DNA from: Porphyromonadaceae bacterium UBA3327
Lineage (GTDB): Bacteria; Bacteroidota; Bacteroidia; Bacteroidales; Muribaculaceae
Length of the DNA: 42,776 nt
NCBI GenBank assembly: GCA_002361155.1
Contig: DERZ01000007.1
Location: 1,172-43,947 of the forward strand
Direction of reading: 5' to 3'
The number at the start of each line of letters is the position of its first letter. Position 1 is the first letter of the stretch. The position numbers were made by a program, and so were the translations under genes. The notes under the pieces were generated by a model that saw nothing but the letters and a program-made list of their open reading frames with translations, was not told where the DNA came from and did not search any database. Shown here in pieces: positions 35,594-42,776 of the stretch.

Positions 35594-36394
35594 ATGTCTA
35601 CAATAAGCAACCTCGCTTTCATTCATCCCGATGCCAGACTCGGCGAGAACGTAGTGGTCGATGCCTTCGCGCATATCGACCGGGATACCGTAATCGGCGA
35701 CAACTGTCACATCCGCCCACATGTCAGCATTCTGGCCGGAGCCAGGATCGGAAACAACAACACCTTCTATGAAGGCTGTGTGATCGCCGCCACGCCGCAG
35801 GACTTCCGCTGGAAAGGAGAAGACAGCCATGTGGTGATCGGCGACAACAATGTGATACGCGAGCATGTGATAATCAACCGCAGCATCATCGGAGGAGGCG
35901 CCACGCGAATAGGCAGCAACTCCTTTGTAATGGCCCAGAGCCATATCGCGCACGACTCCGAAATCGGAGACTGTGTGGTGATCGGAAATTCCGTCAAGGT
36001 AGCCGGGAAGGTGCGTATCGGCGATTACACTATAGTATCGTCGTGCGCGCTCGTCCATGAAGGATTCGAACTGGGAAAATGGGTGCTCATCAAAGGAGGC
36101 TGCCGCGTCAATAACAACGTGCCTCCATATTGCGTCATGGCGCACAACCCCATCTCATACTTCGGAGTTAACTCATGGGTGCTTCGCAAGGCCGGCAAGA
36201 GCGAGGATCTGATCGATGAGGTTGCAAAGTGCTACCGCCACCTCTACCAGTCGAACACTTCTCCGTTCAATGCCGTGCGCCGCATCATGGCCGACGTGGA
36301 GCCGTCGGAAGAACGTGACGACATACTCGACTTCGTGAAAGGCCACAACTATCATCTGGCCGCAATATCACTGTCCGACTATCTCGAGGACTGA
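35594..36394 (+). CDS. LpxA-like acyl-ACP--UDP-N-acetylglucosamine O-acyltransferase (divergent paralogue)
   Basis: A 266-residue left-handed beta-helix acyltransferase. Hexapeptide repeats fill residues 8-175, and a helical C-terminal domain follows. Family hallmarks are TPQDFRWKGE (67-76), VIGDNNVIREHVIINRS and the catalytic histidine His120 in SHIAHD (E. coli His125). Differences from standard LpxA: AGKVRIG where AGHV is usual (Lys139) and VHEGFELG where VHQF is usual. It is not beside lpxD/lpxC-fabZ, where the main lpxA normally lies in Bacteroidetes. I infer a second, specialised LpxA. The ATG at 35594 was chosen because the frame upstream overlaps the channel gene. A terminator follows. 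Confidence 0.82.
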   Translation: MSTISNLAFIHPDARLGENVVVDAFAHIDRDTVIGDNCHIRPHVSILAGARIGNNNTFYEGCVIAATPQDFRWKGEDSHVVIGDNNVIREHVIINRSIIGGGATRIGSNSFVMAQSHIAHDSEIGDCVVIGNSVKVAGKVRIGDYTIVSSCALVHEGFELGKWVLIKGGCRVNNNVPPYCVMAHNPISYFGVNSWVLRKAGKSEDLIDEVAKCYRHLYQSNTSPFNAVRRIMADVEPSEERDDILDFVKGHNYHLAAISLSDYLED

Positions 36395-36417
36395 CCCCAT
36401 ACCATCAAACAATCATA

Positions 36418-36448
36418 AGCGAGCGGACCCTTGACGGGCCCGCTCGCT
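36418..36448 (+). terminator. Terminator hairpin of the efflux-lpxA operon
   Basis: A 9-bp stem AGCGAGCGG/CCGCTCGCT, one A-C mismatch, three more G-C pairs and a 5-base loop, 24 bases after the lpxA-like stop. No T-run follows. A second hairpin, ATTGTCC/GGACAAT (36495-36515), faces the thioredoxin gene. Confidence 0.68.
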
Positions 36449-36545
36449 CTGTAAACCGGAATCACTTGCCAAAAGCCAGATACCGACGGAGGTGATTGTC
36501 CGTTCTCAGGACAATATGTCGCTGAAGTGCAACGCTATTTACGAT

Positions 36546-36842
36546 TCAATAATACTTGGACAACTCCTCTTCGAGAGCCTGACATGACTGCACTCCTGAC
36601 TGGCGCCATTTAAGCTCCCCTTTCTGAAAAATCATCAAAGTCGGAACGGAACGGACATTATGGACCGCCGACAATTCCTGATTTCTGTCTATATCGATTT
36701 TGATGATTCGGGCTTTCTCCCCTACCTTTTCTGCCAATTCCTCAAGAACCGGGTGCATCATCTTGCAGGGACCACACCACGTCGCAAAGAAATCTATCAG
36801 AACCGGTTTGTCCGATTTAATGAGATCTTGAAATTTTTCCAT
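36546..36842 (-). CDS. trxA: Thioredoxin
   Basis: A 98-residue cytoplasmic disulfide reductase with the classical active site WCGPC (Cys23 and Cys26) after the strand PVLIDFFAT, and the cis-Pro loop SVPT. No signal peptide. Slightly shorter than E. coli Trx (108 residues) because the first strand is clipped. It stands alone, divergent from glnA across a 202-base region. Whether it is the main housekeeping thioredoxin cannot be told from this window. Confidence 0.92.
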   Translation of the reverse strand: MEKFQDLIKSDKPVLIDFFATWCGPCKMMHPVLEELAEKVGEKARIIKIDIDRNQELSAVHNVRSVPTLMIFQKGELKWRQSGVQSCQALEEELSKYY

Positions 36843-36940
36843 ATATATTCTGATAATTATACCCAGTCATTACATTCCGGCATTATTTCGACGGATTACA
36901 GATGCTTTATAACATCTTTCATATTTAAAACAACGCAAAC

Positions 36941-36973
36941 ACTTGCAAGTTCAGAATAATTCAGATATATTTG
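36941..36973 (+). promoter_or_regulatory. Promoter of glnA
   Basis: CTTG (36941-36944, one mismatch to TTTG), 21 bases, then TATATTTG (36966-36973). It predicts a leader of about 65 bases. No NtrC-type sites or sigma-54 box is visible. Confidence 0.55.
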
Positions 36974-37044
36974 CATCGCTTTTCGCCGTTTGCCCTGACA
37001 GGCTCTGCGGCATTACCTTATATCTACCATAGACATTACACATC

Positions 37045-38541
37045 ATGAGTCTTAACGTTTCCCTGAATCCCAACCGTGTGGTTCAGTTCCTTAAGAAGGA
37101 ACCGTCACAGTTCCTCAAGTCAGATATCATCCGTTTCGTCAAGGAGAACGAAATCAAGATGATCAATTTCATGTATCCCGCCGATGACAACCGCCTGAAG
37201 ACCCTCAACTTCGTGATCAACTCCGAGGAATATCTCGATTCAATCCTGACCTTCGGAGAGCGCGTGGACGGCTCCAGCCTGTTCCCTTTCATCGAAGCCG
37301 GCAACTCAGACCTCTATGTGATTCCGAAATACTCCACTGCATTCGTCGATCCCTTCGCTGAAATCCCCACTCTGTCGATGCTCTGCTCATTCTTCGACAA
37401 CGAAGGCAACCCCATGCAGTCTTCTCCTGAAAACGCTCTTCGTCTTGCCTCGGAGGCATTCAAAAAGACTACCGGCATGGAGTTCTACGCCATGGGAGAG
37501 CTTGAGTATTACGTGATTTCAGAAGATCAGGGCCTCTTCCCGGCAACCGACCAGAAAGGCTATCACGAGTCTGCGCCTTTCGCGAAGTTCAACGATTTCC
37601 GCGTTGAGTGCATGTCCCTCATCGCTCAGGCCGGAGGCTCCATAAAGTATGGCCACAACGAGGTGGGTAATTTCACTATCGAAGGCAAAATCTTCGAGCA
37701 GAATGAAATCGAGTTCCTCCCCGTTCCGGCAATCGAAGCCGCCGACTCGCTGATGATCGCCAAGTGGATTATCTGCACCGCCGGAATGAAGCATGGATAT
37801 GACGTGACATTCGCTCCGAAAATCACAGCTGGAAAAGCAGGCAGCGGACTCCACATCCATTTCAAACTGATGAAGGACGGACGCAACATGATGAGCGAAA
37901 ACGGTCGCCTGAGCGACTCCGCAAAGAAGGCTATCGTGGGAATTCTCGAGCACGCGCCCGCAATCACTGCAATGGGCAACAAGGTGCCGACAAGCTACTT
38001 CCGACTCGTTCCCCATCAGGAAGCACCCACATCCGTATGCTGGGGCGACAGAAACCGCTCGGTACTCGTGCGCGTTCCGCTCGGATGGACCGGCGATAAG
38101 GACATGTGCTCGCAGGTGAATGTGCTTGAGACTCCCTCCACAACCGATCCGCAGAAGCAGACCGTGGAACTCCGCAGCGCGGACGGTTCCGCCAACGTAT
38201 ATCAGCTGATGGCCGCCATGATAGTGTCCGCACGCATCGGTTTCGAGATGGACAACTCCCTCAAGCGCGCCGAGGAGCTCTACGTGAGCGTGAACATCCA
38301 CAACGACGAGAACAAGGAAAAACTCGCCCAGCTCGCCTCTCTGCCCGACAGCTGCGCCGCCTCGGCAAAAGCACTGGAGGATGACCGCGAGATTTTCGAA
38401 CGCTACGGTGTATTCGCTCCCGCAATGCTCGACGGAATCATCAGGAAGCTCAATTCCTTCAATGACAAGAATCTGAGAGCCGAAATAGGCACTGACCGCA
38501 AGGAGATGCTCAACCTTGTGAACAAGTACTGGCACTGCTGA
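37045..38541 (+). CDS. glnA: Glutamine synthetase, type I
   Basis: A 498-residue GSI-type enzyme making glutamine from glutamate, ammonia and ATP. Metal- and substrate-binding residues are intact: Glu152 and Glu154 in GELEYYV, the Glu residues in HNEVG and EQNEIEF, His in GSGLHIHF, Arg in FRLVPHQEAP and in DRNRSVLVRVP, and Glu-Arg in TVELRSADGS. The usual adenylylation loop (LYDLPPEE in E. coli) is replaced by ELYVSVNIHNDE, so control by GlnE is doubtful. It has its own promoter and terminator. Confidence 0.93.
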   Translation: MSLNVSLNPNRVVQFLKKEPSQFLKSDIIRFVKENEIKMINFMYPADDNRLKTLNFVINSEEYLDSILTFGERVDGSSLFPFIEAGNSDLYVIPKYSTAFVDPFAEIPTLSMLCSFFDNEGNPMQSSPENALRLASEAFKKTTGMEFYAMGELEYYVISEDQGLFPATDQKGYHESAPFAKFNDFRVECMSLIAQAGGSIKYGHNEVGNFTIEGKIFEQNEIEFLPVPAIEAADSLMIAKWIICTAGMKHGYDVTFAPKITAGKAGSGLHIHFKLMKDGRNMMSENGRLSDSAKKAIVGILEHAPAITAMGNKVPTSYFRLVPHQEAPTSVCWGDRNRSVLVRVPLGWTGDKDMCSQVNVLETPSTTDPQKQTVELRSADGSANVYQLMAAMIVSARIGFEMDNSLKRAEELYVSVNIHNDENKEKLAQLASLPDSCAASAKALEDDREIFERYGVFAPAMLDGIIRKLNSFNDKNLRAEIGTDRKEMLNLVNKYWHC

Positions 38542-38592
38542 TGTGATCCGTCGAAATTACGGATAACATATAAAATAAATACGAATGTATCG

Positions 38593-38627
38593 GTAACGCC
38601 CGGATTTTAATTCAGGCGTTACTTTTT
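38593..38627 (+). terminator. Rho-independent terminator of glnA
   Basis: An 8-bp stem GTAACGCC/GGCGTTAC with a 14-base loop, directly followed by five T residues, 51 bases after the glnA stop. Confidence 0.8.
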
Positions 38628-38701
38628 CTATATACATACGCAATCAGCAGGTGGCACACAGCGTTAACCAATAATAACCGTTATCATACCAAACATCCGC
38701 C

Positions 38702-39397
38702 ATGAACCGGTATTCCCGTCTGGCCGCCATTCCCTCGTTCGGAGAGGAAGGCGTGCGCAAACTCCGTGAGTCAAGAGTACTTGTGATCGGTTGCGGCGCC
38801 CTCGGATCGCATTGTGCGATGGGGCTTGCCGCCTCCGGCATCGGCAATATCTGTATTGCCGATTTCGACACCATAGACCTCTCAAATCTGCAAAGGCAGT
38901 TCTTCTTCCGGGAATCGGAGACCGGACAAGCCAAAGCAGACATCCTCTCCACCCGAATCAGGGAGCTTAATTCGGAAGTGGAAGTGGAAGTGATAAATAA
39001 GCTTGTCGACACGTCCCTCGCAAGATTCATTTTCCCCGATTTCGACTTTATCATCGACGGAAGCGACAATCCGGCAACCAAGTATATGACCGACAGTATC
39101 TGCGCCGAGAGCGGCACAGCCTGTTGCATAGGAGGGGTACGCGATTTCCAGGGACAAGTGATGAGCTGGCAACCAGGTACCACCCGCTATTCGGATATAT
39201 ACGGCCCGGAGCCGCCCGACGGACCCGTGCTCCCATGCACAGCCGGTGGCGTAGCCGGACCCGCAGCCGCCATCGCAGCCTCCGTGCAATGCGCCGAAGC
39301 GATAAAGCGGATTGCCGGTGTCGGCAATCCGCTTTATGACAAGCTTTTTATGTTTGACCTTCTTATCCCCGAAACAAGAGTCCTCGAGGTCGGATAA
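38702..39397 (+). CDS. ThiF/MoeB/HesA family (E1-like) adenylyltransferase
   Basis: A 231-residue protein of the ubiquitin-activating-like family, which adenylates the C terminus of ThiS or MoaD-type sulfur carriers. Present are RYSRLAAIPSFGEEG, the ATP-binding GCGALGS (30-36), Asp54, NLQRQ (62-66), Lys78 in GQAKAD and the DGSDN loop (119-123). Cys179 in PCTAGGVAGP is at about the catalytic Cys position. The usual zinc-binding C-x-x-C segment (CYRCLFPE-like) reads RYSDIYGPE and has no cysteine. No thiS, moaD or cysteine desulfurase gene is near. It holds a perfect hairpin near its 3' end. Confidence 0.85.
   Translation: MNRYSRLAAIPSFGEEGVRKLRESRVLVIGCGALGSHCAMGLAASGIGNICIADFDTIDLSNLQRQFFFRESETGQAKADILSTRIRELNSEVEVEVINKLVDTSLARFIFPDFDFIIDGSDNPATKYMTDSICAESGTACCIGGVRDFQGQVMSWQPGTTRYSDIYGPEPPDGPVLPCTAGGVAGPAAAIAASVQCAEAIKRIAGVGNPLYDKLFMFDLLIPETRVLEVG
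39302..39337. repeat. Perfect 16-bp inverted repeat inside the ThiF-like gene
   Basis: ATAAAGCGGATTGCCG (39302-39317), loop GTGT, then its exact reverse complement (39322-39337). It encodes residues around IKRIAGVGNPLY and ends 60 bases before the stop codon, in the convergent junction with the MscS gene. Confidence 0.8.
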
Positions 39398-39399
39398 TA

Positions 39400-40530
39400 T
39401 CATTCCTCTTTTTCCACCACCCGCTGGAGATGAACATCCATCTGCGGGAACGGGAAGGATAATCCTTTCTGCTGCAGCTCGGTGTACATACGCTCGTTGA
39501 TGTCGTAAAATACAGGCCAATAGTTGGACTGATGTGTCCAGGCCCTCACCACAAACACTATGGCGCTGTCGCCCATCTCCTTGAGAGCGACGAAAGGCTT
39601 TCTTTCTATTTTCTGCGGAATAACCACCTCGAGATCATCGGCCGCCGAGCTGCCCGTCACCCTCGCATCGGGCGCTTTTGGTGCGCGGTGAAATATCCGC
39701 ACATACCACGGTTTATTCCTTTCAATCTCCTCCAGGTGATGGAATTTTTCCGTCTCCTCCTTTATCTTTTCCTGCTCGCGGAATGCAATGTCATCCTCGA
39801 CATATCGCTTTACTATGCGGTCGTCGCTCTCAAGGATATCGATTATCGCTTTTTTGGCCTCCGTCAGATCCGTGCCGTAGGACAACCCGACGGACCATAC
39901 CACACACCGGTACTGCTCGAGCGAATAATTGTTGATGGAACTTGTGGAGAGCGCGCCGTTAGGCACGATGATCGCTTTGTTATCTACTGTATTTATGACT
40001 GTATTGAAAAGCTGTATTGACTTCACCTTGCCGGAATATCCCTGTACCTCGATGAAGTCGCCCACCTTGTATGGCTTCAGCAACAGTATGAGGACGCCGC
40101 CGGCGAAGTTCTGGAGAGTACCGCTCAAAGCCATACCGATCGCCACTCCGGCAGATGCGAAAATCGCTATGAAACTGCTCGTCTCAATCCCTAAAATACC
40201 GATTATGGTGATTATAAGGATAAAATAGAGCACCATCTTTATAAGCGACAGCACGAAGGTAGTGAGCGACGGATCGAGATGACGATGAGTCATCATGCTG
40301 AACACCCCTTTGTAGATCTTGCGTATCAGAAAACGCCCCGCATAGAATACAAGGACCGCTATCAGGGCCTTGAAGCAGAAGCCTACGAGGCTATTGGCTA
40401 TCAGAGAGAGAGCATCATCGAATTCAAGACCTTTGAATCTGGTCCAGAAAGATGAGTCGATCAGATTCTCTCCGGCATTTGTGTCGGGAGCCGGCAATCC
40501 GGTCGGCATCTGTGAAAAAATACCTGTCAT
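39400..40530 (-). CDS. MscS family mechanosensitive ion channel
   Basis: A 376-residue inner-membrane channel that opens under hypo-osmotic tension. Hydrophobic segments lie at about residues 51-67, 92-114 and 117-152; the last is the pore helix with the Gly/Ala pattern FASAGVAIGMALSGTLQNFAGG. The beta-domain contains VGDFIEVQGYSGKVKSI and the conserved PNGALSTSSINNYS. The C-terminal alpha/beta domain is interrupted by an unusual charged insert (about 242-310) before KPFVALKEMGDSAIVF. It converges with the ThiF-like gene, with a 2-base gap between stop codons. Confidence 0.92.
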   Translation of the reverse strand: MTGIFSQMPTGLPAPDTNAGENLIDSSFWTRFKGLEFDDALSLIANSLVGFCFKALIAVLVFYAGRFLIRKIYKGVFSMMTHRHLDPSLTTFVLSLIKMVLYFILIITIIGILGIETSSFIAIFASAGVAIGMALSGTLQNFAGGVLILLLKPYKVGDFIEVQGYSGKVKSIQLFNTVINTVDNKAIIVPNGALSTSSINNYSLEQYRCVVWSVGLSYGTDLTEAKKAIIDILESDDRIVKRYVEDDIAFREQEKIKEETEKFHHLEEIERNKPWYVRIFHRAPKAPDARVTGSSAADDLEVVIPQKIERKPFVALKEMGDSAIVFVVRAWTHQSNYWPVFYDINERMYTELQQKGLSFPFPQMDVHLQRVVEKEE

Positions 40531-40613
40531 TTTGACGTTTCTCTTTAAGAGTGGTTTATAAGCGATTTTCGGACAGTTGAATATTACGTATAAGGTCCTG
40601 GACCGCCTTATTT

Positions 40614-42077
40614 TTATTTTCTTTCAAGTCTTATCACGTTTTCCACGTGATGCGTATGCGGGAACATGTCGACCGGCTGGATGTCGGTCACACGGTACAA
40701 CGCGTCCAACATGGCTATGTCGCGGGCCTGGGTGGCAGGATTGCAGCTGACATATACAATCACGGCGGGCGATGCGTTCAGTATCACTTTTATCACATCC
40801 TCATGCATTCCGGCACGGGGAGGGTCTATTATCATCACGTCGGGACGGCCATGCTCCGAGATGAAACTGTCGGTAAGGACATCCTTCATGTCGCCGGCAT
40901 AGAAAAGTGTATTGTCGATACCGTTCACAGCCGAATTAACTTTCGCATCGGCAATAGCCTCCTCCACATATTCTATGCCTACCACCTGCCGTGCTCCGCG
41001 GGCTACGAAATTTGCGATTGTCCCCGTACCGGTGTACAGGTCGTACACAAGCGGAAGTGTCTCACGGCCGCCTCCATTTTTCAGATCCGGCTCAAGTCCG
41101 GCAAATCGACGTGCCACCTTGTAGAGATTATACGCCTGGCGCGAATTGGTCTGATAGAATGATTTGGCGTTGATTCTGAAACGGAGCCCCTCCATCTCTT
41201 CCTCGATATAGTCCGGTCCGCGGAAAGGAATCACATCCTGATCGGAGATAGAATCGTTCAGTTTGAGATTCACTACATACAACAGCGAGGTTATCCCGGG
41301 AAACCTCTCCCCTATGGCATGCATGACGCTTTTTATCCTCTCCGGATCGTTATCGCCGAACACCACACACACCATTACCTCTCCGGTAGACGCGGTACGG
41401 ATCATCAGCGTCCGCAACAATCCGCTATTCTCACGTATATTATAAAATGTCAATCCCTTGGAACATGCGTAGTCGTATATGAAATTACGAATCTCATCGC
41501 CGATGTTACATTGCAGATGGCATTCCTCTATATGCAGCACCTTGTCGAAGGCTCCGGGTATATGAAATCCCAAAGCGTCATTACTGTCGGTGAATTCCCG
41601 GCCGGAACGCAGTTCCTCCCAGCTCCGCCATTTCTTGTCGGAAAACGTGTACTCCATCTTGTTCCGATATTCCCACACCGATTCCGAACCCAGTATTTCG
41701 CTCACCGGAGGCAGCTCCACCTTGGCAATCCGGGTAAGCGCATCCTCCACCTGCCTCTGCTTCCACTGCAATTGCTCCGAATATGGCAGATGCTGCCATT
41801 TACAGCCTCCGCAAAGCGTGAAATGACGGCATCTCGGTGCCTCCCTTTTGTCGGAAGGACGGACAATGCGGACTATGTGTCCTTCGGCATAACTGCGCTT
41901 TCTGCGGTCTATCTGTATGTCGGCCACGTCACCCGGTGCCGCATACGGGACAAACACAACCATCTCCGATTCGGCCTCCGGCGACATCCGGACACGGCAT
42001 ATCGCCTTACCTTCGGCCGCAACACCTTCAATCTCCACCGACTCCAGCAGAGGCAATGCTTTTTTCTTTCTTGACAT
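40614..42077 (-). CDS. rlmD: 23S rRNA (uracil-C5)-methyltransferase RlmD/RumA-type
   Basis: A 487-residue SAM-dependent RNA methyltransferase with a TRAM domain (about 12-72). It has a 4Fe-4S cluster site (Cys83, Cys89, Cys92, plus Cys186 or Cys190), the RNA-binding insert, the SAM loop DLYTGTGTI (346-354), the motif IDPPRAG (417-423) and catalytic Cys445 in YVSCNP. Normal length for the Bacteroidetes form, somewhat longer than E. coli RumA (433). Whether it methylates U1939, U747 or both is not decidable here. ATG at 42077; an 11-base tandem repeat stands just upstream. Confidence 0.93.
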   Translation of the reverse strand: MSRKKKALPLLESVEIEGVAAEGKAICRVRMSPEAESEMVVFVPYAAPGDVADIQIDRRKRSYAEGHIVRIVRPSDKREAPRCRHFTLCGGCKWQHLPYSEQLQWKQRQVEDALTRIAKVELPPVSEILGSESVWEYRNKMEYTFSDKKWRSWEELRSGREFTDSNDALGFHIPGAFDKVLHIEECHLQCNIGDEIRNFIYDYACSKGLTFYNIRENSGLLRTLMIRTASTGEVMVCVVFGDNDPERIKSVMHAIGERFPGITSLLYVVNLKLNDSISDQDVIPFRGPDYIEEEMEGLRFRINAKSFYQTNSRQAYNLYKVARRFAGLEPDLKNGGGRETLPLVYDLYTGTGTIANFVARGARQVVGIEYVEEAIADAKVNSAVNGIDNTLFYAGDMKDVLTDSFISEHGRPDVMIIDPPRAGMHEDVIKVILNASPAVIVYVSCNPATQARDIAMLDALYRVTDIQPVDMFPHTHHVENVIRLERK

Positions 42078-42224
42078 ATACTATACCCGTACTATACCCG
42101 GCATCGGACAGACCTGGCGATCGCCGATACCTGCTTTTTCTTAACTATGGACAATTATTGTCAAAAAACGTATTTACTGACTGAAATTACATTGATTGAC
42201 GTGAATTTAATATAAATTTCACTG

Positions 42225-42232
42225 CAAAATTA
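42225..42232 (-). promoter_or_regulatory. Candidate -7 box for rlmD
   Basis: The minus strand reads TAATTTTG, full -7 consensus, but no TTTG stands 18-21 bases upstream. It implies a leader of about 140 bases that contains the palindrome at 42150. Confidence 0.5.
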
Positions 42233-42254
42233 CGAAATTATCACAACAATTTAT

Positions 42255-42262
42255 TAAATTTG
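42255..42262 (+). promoter_or_regulatory. Candidate -7 box for ppdK
   Basis: TAAATTTG fits TAnnTTTG; no clear -33 box. It predicts a leader of about 180 bases, the longest in the window. This box is 22 bases from the divergent rlmD box. Confidence 0.5.
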
Positions 42263-42446
42263 CAGGCCAATTTGTGAGAAACATAAAAAAACTTCAAATT
42301 GACCTCTTTTAAAGAACCCCGTATCCTCTTCCTTCCGTTGGAATTATAAGGAACCACGCTTTCGGTTACACTGACAAAAAGCGCGACAATCTATCAATAA
42401 AGACAAATAATATCTATAAAATATTAAATAAAACCCAAAGAGCTCT

Positions 42447-42776
42447 ATGGCAAAAAAAATTTATACGTTCGGTGACGGCAAAGCCGAAGGTAAGGCCGAC
42501 ATGAGAAATCTTCTCGGCGGCAAAGGAGCAAATCTTGCTGAGATGAATCTGATGGGAATGCCCGTACCTCCGGGATTCACCATCACTACCGAAGTTTGTA
42601 CGGAATATACACAGCTGGGCCGCGATGCCGTTGTCAATGACATCAAGGCGGAAGTGGAGAAAGCTATCGCCCATGTGGAAAATCTTACCGGAAAGAAATT
42701 TGACGACCCCGCCAATCCTCTTCTCGTATCCGTACGCTCCGGCGCACGCGCCTCTATGCCCGGTATGATGGACACC
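42447..42776 (+). CDS. ppdK: Pyruvate, phosphate dikinase (5' part, cut by window edge)
   Basis: The first 110 residues of a pyruvate, phosphate dikinase, which interconverts pyruvate + ATP + Pi and PEP + AMP + PPi. It opens [15 protein letters not shown] and has the ATP-grasp segment [30 protein letters not shown], then [20 protein letters not shown], both hallmarks of the nucleotide-binding domain. The spacing and MPGMMDT point to PpdK rather than PEP synthase. The remainder of about 800 residues lies beyond the window. Confidence 0.93.
   Translation, partial: MAKKIYTFGDGKAEGKADMRNLLGGKGANLAEMNLMGMPVPPGFTITTEVCTEYTQLGRDAVVNDIKAEVEKAIAHVENLTGKKFDDPANPLLVSVRSGARASMPGMMDT

Larger units (their letters stand above)
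42078..42446. other. 369-base intergenic region between rlmD and ppdK
   Basis: No gene is visible. From left: a tandem pair of ACTATACCCG units (42080-42101) against the rlmD start; an imperfect hairpin joining GGCATCGG (42101-42108) and CCGATACC (42124-42131); the perfect palindrome GACAAT-T-ATTGTC (42150-42162), operator-like; then promoter boxes for both genes. The last 180 bases form a long AT-rich leader of ppdK without an evident riboswitch. Confidence 0.6.

Noticed and set aside
42116..42125. Palindrome GGCGATCGCC, like the cyanobacterial HIP1 repeat
   Set aside because: A single occurrence of a 10-base palindrome; not repeated in the window, so no evidence of a repeat family.
1..42776. 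CRISPR array, prophage, insertion sequence or defence island
   Set aside because: No regularly spaced direct repeats, no transposase, integrase or phage structural genes were seen. All large frames belong to housekeeping or envelope families.

Overview
The window looks like a chromosomal housekeeping region of a member of the Bacteroidales. A Muribaculaceae-like gut lineage is a guess from gene content and moderate GC. Evidence for the order: a short (286 aa) primary sigma factor, a FeoA-FeoB fusion, DUF4290 and DUF3843-type proteins, and many promoters of the Bacteroidetes type (TTTG, about 20 bases, TAnnTTTG). At five or more places the spacing is exactly or almost exactly 20. Shine-Dalgarno sequences are rare, as usual in this phylum.

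Layout, left to right. 1-241: the left edge, with a leftward promoter and probably the first 17 bases of a tRNA (Gln-like). 242-6150: trmN diverging from lon, and a leftward nadC-yraN-DEAD helicase operon whose last gene overlaps the lon 3' end tail to tail. 6230-9340: a secreted M3 peptidase and rpoD, each with its own terminator. 9588-13531: leftward hisS, a DUF3843-like gene and a secreted carboxypeptidase-regulatory-like protein. 13749-18318: a small lipoprotein diverging from feoAB, then a leftward M23 peptidase-merR pair. 18414-22980: alaS, a DUF2156 protein and a dolichol-phosphate-mannose-synthase-like glycosyltransferase, all rightward. 23022-28964: two leftward operons, DUF4290-murA-rimM-hypothetical-ompA and FAD oxidoreductase-tsaB. 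29118-36394: a tiny hypothetical, a palindromic repeat element, and a tripartite RND efflux operon ending in a divergent lpxA paralogue. 36546-42776: thioredoxin, type I glutamine synthetase, an orphan ThiF/MoeB-like E1 protein, MscS channel, rlmD, and the start of ppdK running off the right edge.

Functional groups: translation and RNA maturation (hisS, alaS, rimM, tsaB, trmN, rlmD, DEAD helicase, tRNA); envelope (murA, lpxA-like, M23, OmpA, RND pump, glycosyltransferase); metabolism (nadC, glnA, ppdK); proteostasis (lon, M3 peptidase, thioredoxin).

I found no CRISPR array, prophage, insertion sequence or obvious defence island, and no convincing wholly new system. The points most worth a second look are: the lpxA paralogue tied to an efflux operon whose pump has about 70 extra residues carrying two hydrophobic segments; a REPIN-like double hairpin before that operon; a MurA whose active-site Cys is Asp; a probably leaderless FAD oxidoreductase mRNA; and an orphan E1-like protein whose gene contains a perfect 16-bp hairpin.
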